Assembly (NCBI GenBank): GCA_947168365.1
Contig: CAMVLO010000002.1
Location: 1-64,000, forward strand
Reading direction: 5' to 3'
DNA: 64,000 nucleotides
From: UBA3824 sp017541145
Lineage (GTDB): Bacteria > Bacteroidota > Bacteroidia > Bacteroidales > UBA3824
Each line of letters opens with the position of its first letter. Position 1 is the first letter of the stretch. The translations under genes and the position numbers were made by a program. Positions 47,807 through 57,457 of this stretch are shown piece by piece. The notes beneath the pieces are model-generated. The model was not told where the DNA came from and did not search any database. It saw only the letters and a list, made by a program, of their open reading frames with translations.

Positions 47807-50800
47807 ATGAAATTTAACGACATACACAAAGTGCTGCTCCTTGGTTCGGGAGCTTTGAAAATCGGCGAGGCCGGCGAATTTGACTATTCCGGCTCGCAGG
47901 CCTTGAAAGCCCTCAGGGAAGAAGGCATCGAAACCGTCCTCGTGAACCCTAATATCGCGACGGTTCAAACTTCGGAAAATGTGGCTGACAAAATATATTT
48001 TCTGCCCGTAACTCCCGAATTTGTTGAAAAAGTAATCGCTAAAGAAAGACCGGACGGCATTTTGTTGTCTTTTGGCGGTCAGACTGCACTTAACTGCGGT
48101 GTTGCTTTGCATCGTCAAGGTATACTCGAAAAATATAATGTTAAGGTAATCGGTACTCCTGTTGAGGCGATTATTGATACAGAAGACAGAGATATTTTTA
48201 ATCAAAAACTTGCAGAGATTGATGTTAACTTTACAAAATCTCATGCTACTGAAACTGTAGAAGAAGCATTGAAGGCAGCAAACGAACTCGGCTACCCGGT
48301 AATTCTTCGTGCGGCATACGCACTTGGCGGTTTGGGTTCTGGTTTTTGTAACAACGATGATGAACTCAAGGCTTTGGCTTCTAAGGCTTTTACATATTCC
48401 AATCAAGTTTTGGTTGAAAAATCGCTCAAGGGTTGGAAAGAAATTGAATACGAAGTAGTTCGCGACCGTTACGACAATTGTATTACTGTTTGTAACATGG
48501 AAAATTTCGACCCGCTTGGTATTCACACCGGCGAAAGTATCGTTGTTGCACCGTCTCAAACTCTTACAAACTCTGAATTCCATAAACTCAGAGCCATTGC
48601 AATTAAAATTATCCGTCATATCGGAATTGTTGGTGAATGTAATGTTCAATATGCACTCGATCCTAATTCAGAAGATTATCGTGTAATTGAAGTTAACGCA
48701 AGACTTTCACGTTCATCGGCTTTGGCATCTAAGGCTACAGGATATCCGTTGGCATTTGTTGCTGCAAAACTCGGTCTTGGTTACGGCTTGCACGAGCTGA
48801 AAAATACTGTAACAAAAGTTACAACAGCTTGTTTTGAACCGGCTTTGGACTATTGCGTAGTTAAGATTCCGCGTTGGGACCTCAATAAATTTGTGGGCGT
48901 AAGCAAGGAAATCGGCTCGGCAATGAAATCGGTCGGCGAAATTATGGCTATCGGACGATCTTTTGAAGAAGCAATTCAAAAAGGTCTTCGTATGATTGGT
49001 CAAGGTATGCACGGTTTGCTTGGTAACAAACATATCGATGATATTTCAAAAGAGCTTACCGAACCTACTGATATGCGTATCTTTGCAATTGCCGACGCTT
49101 TTGCAAATGGTTTTAGTGTTGACAAAATACATGACCTTACAAAAATTGATAAGTGGTTTATTTGCAAGCTCAAACATATTTTCGACCTTGGTGAAGAACT
49201 CAAGAAATTCAACAAGATTGAAGAACTTTCCGACGAATTCCTTCTTGAAGTAAAGAAAGCCGGATTCTCTGATTTCCAACTTGCAAAACTCGTTTACAAG
49301 CATACTAAAGTTGATATCACTTCTGATATGATGCTTGTAAGAGATTATCGTAAAAAACGCGGTATCACACCGTTTGTAAAACAGATAGATACATTGGCTG
49401 CCGAATATCCGGCTCAGACAAATTATCTTTATGTAACATACAACGGCTCTGAACATGATATTGATTTCTATGACGACAAAAAATCTGTAATTGTACTTGG
49501 TTCAGGTGCTTACAGAATCGGAAGTTCAGTAGAATTCGATTGGTGCGGTGTAAATGCAATTAATACAATCCGTAAACGCGGCTACCGTTCTATTATGATT
49601 AATTACAATCCGGAAACCGTTTCTACAGATTACGATACTTGCGACCGTTTGTATTTTGATGAACTTTCATTTGAGAGAGTTTTGGATATTTACGACCTTG
49701 AAATGCCTATGGGTGTGGTAGTTTCTACAGGTGGTCAGATTCCGAACAACCTTGCAATGCGACTTTATCAAGTAAACGTTCCTGTACTTGGAACTTCGCC
49801 TCTAAACATCGATAAAGCTGAAGACCGCAACAAATTCTCTGAACTTTGTGACAAATTTAATATCGATCAGCCGCGTTGGAAAGAGCTTACCAAGATAGAA
49901 GATATCATGACATTTGCCGACGAAGTAGGATTCCCGCTTTTGATTCGTCCTTCTTACGTACTTTCCGGTGCTGCTATGAGCGTGGTAAGCAACAAAACCG
50001 AGCTTGAACATTTCTTGAAACTTGCTGCTACAGTTTCTAAACAGTATCCTGTAGTTGTAACACAGTTTATTGAAAATGCCAAAGAAGTGGATTTTGATGC
50101 TGTAGCTCAAAACGGTGAACTTATAATCTATGCAATTTCAGAACATCAGGAATTTGCAGGAGTTCACTCCGGCGATGCTACAATGCTTTTCCCGCCGCAG
50201 AAACTTTATGTAGAAACAGTCCGCAGAATAAAACATGTTGCAAAACTTCTTGCAAAACAACTTGAAATTTCTGGACCGTTCAACATGCAGTTCCTCGCTA
50301 AGGACAACGATATCAAAGTAATAGAACTTAACCTTCGTGCTTCACGTTCATTCCCGTTTGTATCAAAAGTTCTCAAGACAAACTTTATTGAGTATGCTAC
50401 AGATATTATGTTGGGAATAAAAGTAACACCACCGGCAAAAACATTGTTTGACCTTGAATATGTCGGCATAAAAGCACCACAATTCTCATTCTCACGTCTT
50501 GCGAAGGCAGACCCGATTTTGGGAGTTGAAATGGCTTCTACAGGCGAGGTTGGTTGCTTGGGTGAAAATTATTACGAGGCTATTCTAAAATCAATGCTTT
50601 CAGTGGGTTACAAGATTCCGAAGAAAAATATTTTGATTTCTTCCGGACCTATGAAAGACAAAGTACAGCTTCTCGGACCTGTTCAGGCATTGAAAGAAAA
50701 AGGTTTCAACATCTTCTGTACCCGCGGAACTTCCAATTTCTTCCACGAAAACGGTATTGAAACTTCAATCCTCAATTGGCCGGACGACGACCGTAAGCCG

Positions 50801-51034
50801 AATATTGCGGATTATATTCGTGACCATAAGATTGATTTGGTTATCAATATTCCGAAAAACCTTTCAAAAACCGAATTGGACAAGGATTATGTAATCCGTC
50901 GTATGGCAATTGACTTCAACATCCCGTTGTTGACCAATGCTCGTCTTGCAAGTGCATTTATCATGGCATTTACAAAATATTCGGTTGATGACCTTCAGAT
51001 CAAGAGTTGGAACGAGTATTCTAACAACTTGTAA
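47807..51034 (+). CDS. carB: Carbamoyl-phosphate synthase large subunit
   Basis: A 1075-residue enzyme with two homologous ATP-grasp halves. The first starts KVLLLGSGALKIGEAGEFDY and the second KSVIVLGSGAYRIGSSVEFD. A C-terminal MGS-like allosteric domain (from about residue 940, KNILISSGPMKDKVQLLGPV) follows. It makes carbamoyl phosphate from bicarbonate, ATP and ammonia delivered by CarA. It is the last gene of the operon, followed by a terminator. Confidence 0.98.
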   Translation: MKFNDIHKVLLLGSGALKIGEAGEFDYSGSQALKALREEGIETVLVNPNIATVQTSENVADKIYFLPVTPEFVEKVIAKERPDGILLSFGGQTALNCGVALHRQGILEKYNVKVIGTPVEAIIDTEDRDIFNQKLAEIDVNFTKSHATETVEEALKAANELGYPVILRAAYALGGLGSGFCNNDDELKALASKAFTYSNQVLVEKSLKGWKEIEYEVVRDRYDNCITVCNMENFDPLGIHTGESIVVAPSQTLTNSEFHKLRAIAIKIIRHIGIVGECNVQYALDPNSEDYRVIEVNARLSRSSALASKATGYPLAFVAAKLGLGYGLHELKNTVTKVTTACFEPALDYCVVKIPRWDLNKFVGVSKEIGSAMKSVGEIMAIGRSFEEAIQKGLRMIGQGMHGLLGNKHIDDISKELTEPTDMRIFAIADAFANGFSVDKIHDLTKIDKWFICKLKHIFDLGEELKKFNKIEELSDEFLLEVKKAGFSDFQLAKLVYKHTKVDITSDMMLVRDYRKKRGITPFVKQIDTLAAEYPAQTNYLYVTYNGSEHDIDFYDDKKSVIVLGSGAYRIGSSVEFDWCGVNAINTIRKRGYRSIMINYNPETVSTDYDTCDRLYFDELSFERVLDIYDLEMPMGVVVSTGGQIPNNLAMRLYQVNVPVLGTSPLNIDKAEDRNKFSELCDKFNIDQPRWKELTKIEDIMTFADEVGFPLLIRPSYVLSGAAMSVVSNKTELEHFLKLAATVSKQYPVVVTQFIENAKEVDFDAVAQNGELIIYAISEHQEFAGVHSGDATMLFPPQKLYVETVRRIKHVAKLLAKQLEISGPFNMQFLAKDNDIKVIELNLRASRSFPFVSKVLKTNFIEYATDIMLGIKVTPPAKTLFDLEYVGIKAPQFSFSRLAKADPILGVEMASTGEVGCLGENYYEAILKSMLSVGYKIPKKNILISSGPMKDKVQLLGPVQALKEKGFNIFCTRGTSNFFHENGIETSILNWPDDDRKPNIADYIRDHKIDLVINIPKNLSKTELDKDYVIRRMAIDFNIPLLTNARLASAFIMAFTKYSVDDLQIKSWNEYSNNL

Positions 51035-51068
51035 TCACCGGTAAATTTTTACTATAATTCTCTATAAG

Positions 51069-51112
51069 CAGGGAAGTGCTGATATAAATTTCAGTATTTC
51101 CCTGTTTTTTTT
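51069..51112 (+). terminator. Terminator of the argR-carB operon
   Basis: CAGGGAA with TGCTGA (51069-51082) pairs with TCAGTA and TTCCCTG (up to 51104), with small internal mismatches, then a run of T. Confidence 0.85.
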
Positions 51113-51177
51113 ATTCAAGATAATTTAGTTTTCCAGTATTGATTTATTTTTGAATTTAAAAATATTTCAATTTTTTA

Positions 51178-51445
51178 TTTGGGGTTCAAAAAACTTTTTT
51201 ATATTTGCCTTTGGAAATTCGGCTCTATATACCCGTTTTCCGACATAAGACATTTTACGAAAGCGTTATGCTTTTCTTGCAACAGAAACCTGAGAAATTT
51301 CTAATAAACAGCAAGAGAATGCATAGCGGTTTCGCCTATCATATATAGGCGTGAACTGCTATAATTGTATCTTTGCTGTTAGGTAATTCTCAGGACCTCT
51401 GTTGCGGATATGATTGTAAGTGTATGCGGTTCGCGCTTTCTTTTT
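51178..51445 (+). ncRNA. 6S-like long-hairpin RNA with promoter
   Basis: The promoter is TTTG (51178-51181), an 18-bp spacer, TATATTTG (51200-51207); RNA starts near 51213. Stacked helices form one rod: GAAAGCG (51259) with CGCTTTC (51434); GCAACAG (51279) with CTGTTGC (51399); CCTGAGAA (51289) with TTCTCAGG (51387); AACAGCAA (51307) with TTGCTGTT (51373); ATAGCGGTT (51323) with AACTGCTAT (51354); CGCCTAT (51333) with ATAGGCG (51345). Five T follow at 51441. The ~187-nt rod with interior loops is the shape of 6S RNA, which sequesters RNA polymerase in stationary phase. Family membership is inferred from shape only. Confidence 0.6.
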
Positions 51446-51497
51446 ATTATCTACAAATACCTTTTCTGGGCTGCAAAAAGGAACAATCTTTAAAATT

Positions 51498-52037
51498 ATG
51501 AAAAAACTATTAATTCTTTTGGTGTGCATTATTGGCAGTTTATCTGTTTCAGCACAAAATGAAAGCACTGATTATCTCACAAGAGGATATCGTGGTTTCG
51601 CAGAAATGGGATTGCGTCCTTTGATTTCAGAGCCTGATTTTTCAAGTTCTGCAATTACTACGATTCATGGATATCATTCGGGGTATGGATTTATTGGAGG
51701 AGGTTTGTCGATACAACCTTATTCGTTCAGTTATCGAGGTGAAGATTATTCATTTTCTGAAACAGCAATTTTTTTTGATAGTCGTCTAGAACTTCCTAAA
51801 AAAATTTCTCCTTTTATAGATACAAGAATTGGCTTTGTTGCTGGTGATTTTTCTGGTTTTTATTTAGCACAAGCTGTTGGTGTCAGATTCCTTCGTTTCA
51901 GTTTATCAATCGGTTATGAGGATGAGTGGTTTTCTTCTTTTGAAATTGATGGTGTTAATTATGATTTGGAAGAGAAGATAACAATGAAATCTTTGATGTT
52001 GAATTTTACTGTAGAATGGGGAGCTCGTAAAAAATAA
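51498..52037 (+). CDS. Secreted protein, probable small beta-barrel
   Basis: A 179-residue protein with signal MKKLLILLVCIIGSLSVSAQ. The rest alternates Gly/aromatic strands (YRGFAEMGLRPLI, YGFIGGGLSIQPYSFSYR, LRFSLSIGYEDEWF) and ends MLNFTVEWGARKK. It resembles a small outer-membrane barrel but no family is recognised. The frame is open upstream to 51420 into the 6S-like RNA; the signal peptide fixes the start at 51498. It begins 53 nt after that RNA's terminator. Confidence 0.65.
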   Translation: MKKLLILLVCIIGSLSVSAQNESTDYLTRGYRGFAEMGLRPLISEPDFSSSAITTIHGYHSGYGFIGGGLSIQPYSFSYRGEDYSFSETAIFFDSRLELPKKISPFIDTRIGFVAGDFSGFYLAQAVGVRFLRFSLSIGYEDEWFSSFEIDGVNYDLEEKITMKSLMLNFTVEWGARKK

Positions 52038-52086
52038 TTTATAACTATGTTTAGGTTATAAAATTATTATATGACGAAATTAAATT

Positions 52087-52127
52087 AAAAAATCCACGGA
52101 AAAATATTTCTTTTCGTGGATTTTTTT
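52087..52127 (+). terminator. Terminator of the 51498 gene
   Basis: AAAAAATCCACG (52087-52098) pairs with CGTGGATTTTTT (52115-52126), followed by T. Confidence 0.9.
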
Positions 52128-52284
52128 AATTAATTTAAATCTTTAGAATTTTTCATTATTGATGATATTAACGAAAAGAAGTTTACAAGGCATAAAGAGT
52201 TATAATTTAATAGATTTAAGATATTTCGTTGAGTTGTTGTGCTTTAATTTTATAATCTTTGCGGGGATATTCAATATTTTTTTC

Positions 52285-52384
52285 AAAAATCCAAATATTT
52301 AAATCGTCGTTTTTTATAAAAATCCAAATATTTAAATCGTCACTTTTTATAAAAATCCAAACATTTAAATTTTTGATGTCCGAA
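52285..52384. repeat. 33-bp tandem repeat, three units
   Basis: AAAAATCCAAATATTTAAAT recurs at 52285, 52318 and 52351, exactly 33 bp apart, with TCGTCGTTTTTTAT-like linkers; the third unit is diverged. The period is a multiple of three, so an 11-residue repeat (FFIKIQIFKSS) is open, but the short frame is probably not a gene. It is the only array here whose period is not about 42. The rest of 52128-52408 holds nothing else I can support. Confidence 0.85.
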
Positions 52385-52408
52385 AATACAGTACAAATAA
52401 AAACAAAA

Positions 52409-52438
52409 AAGGATAGCCATTTGTTATTGACTATCCTT
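52409..52438 (-). terminator. Terminator of infB
   Basis: AAGGATAG (52409-52416) pairs with CTATCCTT (52431-52438). On the minus strand the stem is followed by a run of T. Confidence 0.85.
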
Positions 52439-52467
52439 AATTTTATTTTGGTGTAGTGAAAATTCTA

Positions 52468-55400
52468 TTAGTTGATAGGAGGGAGGGTTTTCTTAACCTC
52501 TTTCTCTTCGTAGGATTCTATGATATCTCCAACTTGAAGATCGTTGAATCCTTGGATATTCAAACCGCATTCTGTTCCCATCGGTACTTCTTTAGCATCG
52601 TCTTTGTAGTGTTTGAGTGATGCAAGTTCACCGTTGAAAATTACAATACCGTCTCTTACTACGCGGCATTTGTTTGTTCGGATGATTTTTCCTTCTTTTA
52701 CCAAGCAACCGGCAATTGTACCAACTTTGCTGATTTTGAATAATTGTTGTACTTCGGCAGTACCGGTTTGTTCTTCTTTGAGTTCCGGTGCCAAAAGTCC
52801 TTCCATAGCATCGCGAACATCATCAATAGCGTCGTAAATGATTGAGTACATCTTGATAGAAATACCCTCTTTTTCAGCAAGTTTCTTTGCACTGGCAGCC
52901 GGACGTACTTGGAATCCGATAATCAATGCGTTGGATGCACTTGCCAACAAAACGTCGCTTTCTGAAATCTGACCTACTGCTTTGGCGATTACTTTTACTT
53001 GAACTTCTTCTGTTGAAAGTTTTTCCAAAGAGTCTGTCAAAGCTTCCACTGAACCTTGAACATCACCTTTGATGATGATATTGAGTTCTTGGAAGTTACC
53101 GATAGCGATACGACGACCGATTTCTTCGAGAGTAACGTGTTTCTGAGTACGAGCACCCATTTCACGTTCCAACATACCGCGTTGATTTGCTTTTTCGCGT
53201 GCAGAACGTTCGTCAGGCATTACTTTGAACTTGTCACCGGCAACAGGAGCACCGTCAAGACCTAGAATTACCGCAGGCTCAGCGGGTCTTGCTTCTGTAA
53301 TTTTTTTGCCACGTTCGTTGAACATCGCTTTGATTTTTCCTGAGTGACTTCCTGCCCAAACTACGTCGCCTACTTTGAGTACACCGCCTTCTACAATTAT
53401 TGTTGCTACAAAACCGCGACCTTTATCCAATGACGACTCAATAATAGAGCCGATAGCTGGTTTGTGATAGTTGGCTTTCAGTTCAAGGATTTCTGCTTGC
53501 AAAAGTATGAGATCCAAAAGTTTGTCAACATTGATACCTTTTTTTGCAGAGATGTCCATAGAACCGTATTTACCGCCCCAATCTTCTACCAAGAAATTCT
53601 TGTTAGCGAGGGCTTCTTTTATTTTGTCGGGATTAGCGCCCGGTTTGTCTATCTTGTTGATAGCAAAGATAATTGGAACGCCGGCAGCTTGAGCATGAGC
53701 AATAGCTTCCTCGGTTTGAGGCATGATACTGTCGTCGGCTGCTATCACGATTACAGCGATATCGGTGATTTTAGCACCGCGGGCACGCATTGCAGTAAAA
53801 GCTTCGTGACCCGGAGTATCGAGGAATGTGATATGTTTGCCGTCAGGAAGTTCCACATTGTAAGCACCGATGTGCTGAGTGATACCGCCTGCTTCACCTG
53901 CGATAACGTTGGTATTGCGGATATAGTCAAGCAACGAAGTTTTACCGTGGTCTACGTGACCCATGATAGTTACGATAGGAGGTCTTGGTTCAAGATCTTC
54001 CGGATTTTCGTCTTCAGAATCATCGGTTACTTCGGCATCAGCATCGATATATTCTACGTCAAAACCAAATTCGCTGGCGATTACATCAATAAGGTTTGCA
54101 TCAAGTCGCTGATTGATAGAAACAGCTTCACCAAGGTCGAATGCAGTTGCAATTACTTGGTTTACTTGTACATCCATCAATGTTGCAAGTTCGTTAGCAG
54201 TAAGGAACTCTGTAACTTTGAGAATCTTTTTCTCTTGCTCTTCTTGAGCCTCCAATTCAGCAGCTTTGGTACGAACTTCTTCACGTTTTTCACGACGGCG
54301 TTTTGATGCTTTAGTTTTACCTTTGCTACCCTGAAGTTTTGCAAGAGTTTCTTTTATCTGTTTGTTAACATCTTCTTCAGTAAGTTCAGGTAGAGGTTGA
54401 CGACGGTTGTCTTTGCCTTTTCCGCCTTTGTTGAAACGGTTTTCACTTTTTCCGCCGTTGTTGTTGCGTTCGCCGTCCTTGTTGTTACGGTCGAATTTAC
54501 CATCTTTGTTACCGCCGCCTTTTTGGTTGCTGCGATCTTTGTTTCCTTTGCCTTCTTTTTCGCCTTGACCTTCTTTGTTGTGACGTTTTTTACCTTCTTT
54601 AGGTGTTTCAGAGCCTTTTTCAGAGATGTCAACGCGCTCTTTGTCAATACGTTTACGTTTTTTCTTACGTTTTGACTTTTTGTCGTCGGCAGTCGGAAGT
54701 TCTATTTTACCCAAAACAGTAGGACCGGTAAGTTTAGAAGTATTCGGACGGAAGATGTCGTCTTCTTCTTCGTCTACAGAGTTGTCGGTTTCCGGAGCTG
54801 CCGGAATTTGCTCTGTTTGTTTTACTTCAGGTTTCGGTTGTTCCTGTTTAGGCTGCTGTTGCTGAGCTTGTTTTTGTTTTTCAGCAGCTTGTTTAGCAGC
54901 TTGTTGGTTATCCTTCTGACGCTGTTCGCGTTCCTGCTGTTTTTCGCTCTTTGATTTTTTGTCAGGGCGAGTTTTGGTATTTATACTATTCAAGTCAATC
55001 TTACCCAAAACCTTGAAGTTTTGACCTTCCGAAGGTTTGTTTTGTGCAGCTTTTGGCTGAGGATTGTTGTCCTTTTCTTCAGGAGTTTCTTGTTTCTTTA
55101 CTTCTTGTGGTTGTGAGTTCTGATTGCTTGTTGGTTTGGCGTTTTTGTTTTTGTCCAAATCAATTTTGCCTAACACTTTAACTTCCGCTTTGTTTGGAAC
55201 TTGATTAGTGTTTTCAGTTTTCTCTGCTTGTTTTTTCGCTTTGGTTTCTGCTGAGATAGCTTTTTTTCTTTCTTTTTCGATCTCAGCCTGCTTTTCCATT
55301 TGTTTCTTTGCTATAATATCCGAGCTGAACTCTTTAACGAGAATATCGTACTGTTTCATATCGATTCTGTGATTAGGGTTGTTTTCTACTTCAAAACCCT

Positions 55401-55491
55401 TTTTCTTCAGAAAGTCAACGATAGTAGATACTCCGACGTTGAGCTCTTTAGCAACTTTGTTTAATCTTATTTCTTTGTTCTCTTGTCCCAT
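52468..55491 (-). CDS. infB: Translation initiation factor IF-2
   Basis: A 1007-residue GTPase that places initiator tRNA on the ribosome. An N-terminal IF2_N fold (IRLNKVAKELNVGVSTIVDFL) is followed by a long charged linker of about 300 residues rich in Lys, Glu, Gln and Asn. The G domain has GHVDHGKTS from residue 511, then domains C1 and C2. The long linker is normal for Bacteroidota. Third gene of rimP-nusA-infB. Confidence 0.98.
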   Translation of the reverse strand: MGQENKEIRLNKVAKELNVGVSTIVDFLKKKGFEVENNPNHRIDMKQYDILVKEFSSDIIAKKQMEKQAEIEKERKKAISAETKAKKQAEKTENTNQVPNKAEVKVLGKIDLDKNKNAKPTSNQNSQPQEVKKQETPEEKDNNPQPKAAQNKPSEGQNFKVLGKIDLNSINTKTRPDKKSKSEKQQEREQRQKDNQQAAKQAAEKQKQAQQQQPKQEQPKPEVKQTEQIPAAPETDNSVDEEEDDIFRPNTSKLTGPTVLGKIELPTADDKKSKRKKKRKRIDKERVDISEKGSETPKEGKKRHNKEGQGEKEGKGNKDRSNQKGGGNKDGKFDRNNKDGERNNNGGKSENRFNKGGKGKDNRRQPLPELTEEDVNKQIKETLAKLQGSKGKTKASKRRREKREEVRTKAAELEAQEEQEKKILKVTEFLTANELATLMDVQVNQVIATAFDLGEAVSINQRLDANLIDVIASEFGFDVEYIDADAEVTDDSEDENPEDLEPRPPIVTIMGHVDHGKTSLLDYIRNTNVIAGEAGGITQHIGAYNVELPDGKHITFLDTPGHEAFTAMRARGAKITDIAVIVIAADDSIMPQTEEAIAHAQAAGVPIIFAINKIDKPGANPDKIKEALANKNFLVEDWGGKYGSMDISAKKGINVDKLLDLILLQAEILELKANYHKPAIGSIIESSLDKGRGFVATIIVEGGVLKVGDVVWAGSHSGKIKAMFNERGKKITEARPAEPAVILGLDGAPVAGDKFKVMPDERSAREKANQRGMLEREMGARTQKHVTLEEIGRRIAIGNFQELNIIIKGDVQGSVEALTDSLEKLSTEEVQVKVIAKAVGQISESDVLLASASNALIIGFQVRPAASAKKLAEKEGISIKMYSIIYDAIDDVRDAMEGLLAPELKEEQTGTAEVQQLFKISKVGTIAGCLVKEGKIIRTNKCRVVRDGIVIFNGELASLKHYKDDAKEVPMGTECGLNIQGFNDLQVGDIIESYEEKEVKKTLPPIN

Positions 55492-55580
55492 ACGGAAAAT
55501 TAAAGTTAATCGGCGTTAAATTAATTAATCTTGTATTTGTAATTTTTTTGTTGACTGTTTTTTTTTCAGTTTTACAAATA

Positions 55581-56816
55581 CTATTCAAATTCTGCTTTGA
55601 GGATTCTTATAACGTCATCAATAGTTTCCTCCTCAAGGTCAGTACGTTTTACAAGTTCGTCTTTCGGGATATTGAGTACGTCTTTAGCGGTATCGCAACC
55701 GATATTTTTGAGAGTATCAATAATCCAAGTTTCGATTTCGTCAGAGAATTCTTCCAAATCAACGTCTTCTTCGCCTTCTTCGATATCTCTGAAAATTTCG
55801 ATGTCATAACCTGTTAATTGTCCTGCCAATTTGATATTCGAACCGTTTCGTCCAATAGCTTTGGACACTTCTTCCGGAATGAGGTAAACTTCGGCTTTTT
55901 TGGTAGCGTCGTTTACTTTGATATCATTGATGATAGCAGGGCTGAGAGTACGTTGGATATACAGTTGGCTGTTGTTGCTGTAGTTGATAACGTCGATGTT
56001 TTCGTTTCTAAGTTCGCGGACAATACCGTGAATTCTGGAACCTTTCATACCGACGCAAGCTCCAACCGGGTCGATTCTGTCATCGTAGCTTTCCACTGCC
56101 ACTTTAGCTCTTTCTCCCGGTATACGTACAATCTTCTTGATAGTAATCAAACCGTCGAAAATTTCAGGAACTTCAAGCTCGAAAAGTCTTTCCAAGAAAG
56201 CCGGAGCAGTTCTGGAAAGAGTAATAATCGGGCTGCCGTTTTTCATTTCTACAGTATTGATAACAGCTCTGAGGTTGTCGCCTTTGTGGAAGAAATCGCT
56301 TGGTATTTGTTCCTGTTTCGGCAAAGACAATTCGTTGCCTTCGTCGTCCAGTACGAGAATTTCTTTTTTCCAAACCTGATATACTTCGCCAGTAACAATT
56401 TCACCAACTCTGTTTTTGTATTTTTCGTAGAGTTTTTCTTTTTCGAGTTCAAGGATTTTTGCGGTGAGGTTTTGTCTGAGCGTAAGAATAGCGCGGCGAC
56501 CGAAGTCCTGAAATTTTACTTCATCAGTTACTTCTTCGTCGATTTCGTAATCTTCTTCTATTTTCTTAGCGTCAGATATTGAGATTTCAAGATTTGGGTC
56601 TTGTACATCTCCGTCCTCTACTACAACACGGTTTCTCCAAATTTCGAGATCGCCCTTGTCGATATTTATAATGATGTCGAAGTTTTCGTCTGTGCCAAAT
56701 CTTTTAGCAAGTATATTCCTAAATACTTCCTCTATTACACGCATCATTGTTGCGCGGTCGATATTCTTTTGCTCTTTAAATTCGGCAAAGGATTCTATCA
56801 GATTGTTGATTTCCAT
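55581..56816 (-). CDS. nusA: Transcription factor NusA
   Basis: A 411-residue protein with an N-terminal polymerase-binding domain, an S1 domain (YKNRVGEIVTGEVYQVWKKE), two KH domains (VGMKGSRIHGIVREL, AIGRNGSNIKLAGQL) and a short C-terminal helix. It promotes pausing and hairpin-dependent termination. In E. coli this operon is subject to NusA-linked feedback; the leader here has a terminator that could serve the same end. Confidence 0.97.
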   Translation of the reverse strand: MEINNLIESFAEFKEQKNIDRATMMRVIEEVFRNILAKRFGTDENFDIIINIDKGDLEIWRNRVVVEDGDVQDPNLEISISDAKKIEEDYEIDEEVTDEVKFQDFGRRAILTLRQNLTAKILELEKEKLYEKYKNRVGEIVTGEVYQVWKKEILVLDDEGNELSLPKQEQIPSDFFHKGDNLRAVINTVEMKNGSPIITLSRTAPAFLERLFELEVPEIFDGLITIKKIVRIPGERAKVAVESYDDRIDPVGACVGMKGSRIHGIVRELRNENIDVINYSNNSQLYIQRTLSPAIINDIKVNDATKKAEVYLIPEEVSKAIGRNGSNIKLAGQLTGYDIEIFRDIEEGEEDVDLEEFSDEIETWIIDTLKNIGCDTAKDVLNIPKDELVKRTDLEEETIDDVIRILKAEFE

Positions 56817-56840
56817 ATTTCCGACTAAAATATAATTATG

Positions 56841-57302
56841 TTATTTAAACGTAATTTTTAACTTTACACTTTTGATGTCGATAAAGTTCAAAGTTTGCTG
56901 TGTTGTAACTTTTACTTTTTTACCGTTTTGTTTTTCGTTGTGACTTTGTTCTATTGTCACGCCGTTGTCGTCAGCTGTTACTATTTTACCTTTGAGCTTT
57001 TCGCCGTCATTCATTAGTATGTCAACTTCCTTGCCAATGTTTTTGAGATATTGTCTTGTAATTCTCAAAGGCTCTGTAAGACCGGGACTTGATACTTCAA
57101 GTTCGTAATCTTCTTTTTCTCTGTCCATCAGTCCTTCGAGTACCCGGCTGATTTCTCCGCATTGGTCTATGGTGATTCCCGCGTCGGTATCTGCCTTTAT
57201 TGATATTACATTATCTTTGGTTACTTTGATATCTACAATAAAATATTGGCTAAGTTCTGGTGCTTGTTCGAATAATTCTTGTACTTGTTGCGCTGAAATC
57301 AT
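56841..57302 (-). CDS. rimP: Ribosome maturation factor RimP
   Basis: A 153-residue protein with the RimP N-terminal alpha-beta domain (DVKVTKDNVISIKADTDAGI, ISRVLEGLMDREKEDYELEV) and a C-terminal SH3-like barrel. The motif SSPGLTEPL is diagnostic. It assists 30S assembly. First gene of the operon, directly after the leader hairpin. Confidence 0.95.
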   Translation of the reverse strand: MISAQQVQELFEQAPELSQYFIVDIKVTKDNVISIKADTDAGITIDQCGEISRVLEGLMDREKEDYELEVSSPGLTEPLRITRQYLKNIGKEVDILMNDGEKLKGKIVTADDNGVTIEQSHNEKQNGKKVKVTTQQTLNFIDIKSVKLKITFK

Positions 57303-57328
57303 TTTTCAAATAAAGTTGAATAATAAAA

Positions 57329-57405
57329 AGAGGGGATTATATGGTCCCCTCTATCTTATTTTTTGTTGCGTTGCAAAATTATGTATTTTGTTTTAATATT
57401 CCAAA
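57329..57405 (-). promoter_or_regulatory. rimP-nusA-infB promoter followed by leader terminator
   Basis: On the minus strand: TTTG (complement of 57402-57405), a 20-bp spacer, TAATTTTG (complement of 57374-57381), with start near 57367. About 15 nt later AGAGGGGA pairs with TCCCCTCT (57352-57345 and 57336-57329), followed by TTTTT. The terminator therefore lies between promoter and rimP and can act as an attenuator, besides stopping transcripts from the acyl-CoA ligase gene. Confidence 0.7.
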
Positions 57406-57457
57406 ATAATTGTTGCTTTTTTTTGAAATTTATGATTTTACGTGTTTTTTTTAGCAA

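Noticed and set aside
47792..48649. 285-residue minus-strand ORF
   Set aside because: Antisense of the carB start; no recognisable domain.
53464..54306. 280-residue plus-strand ORF
   Set aside because: Antisense of infB; Phe/Cys-rich nonsense composition.
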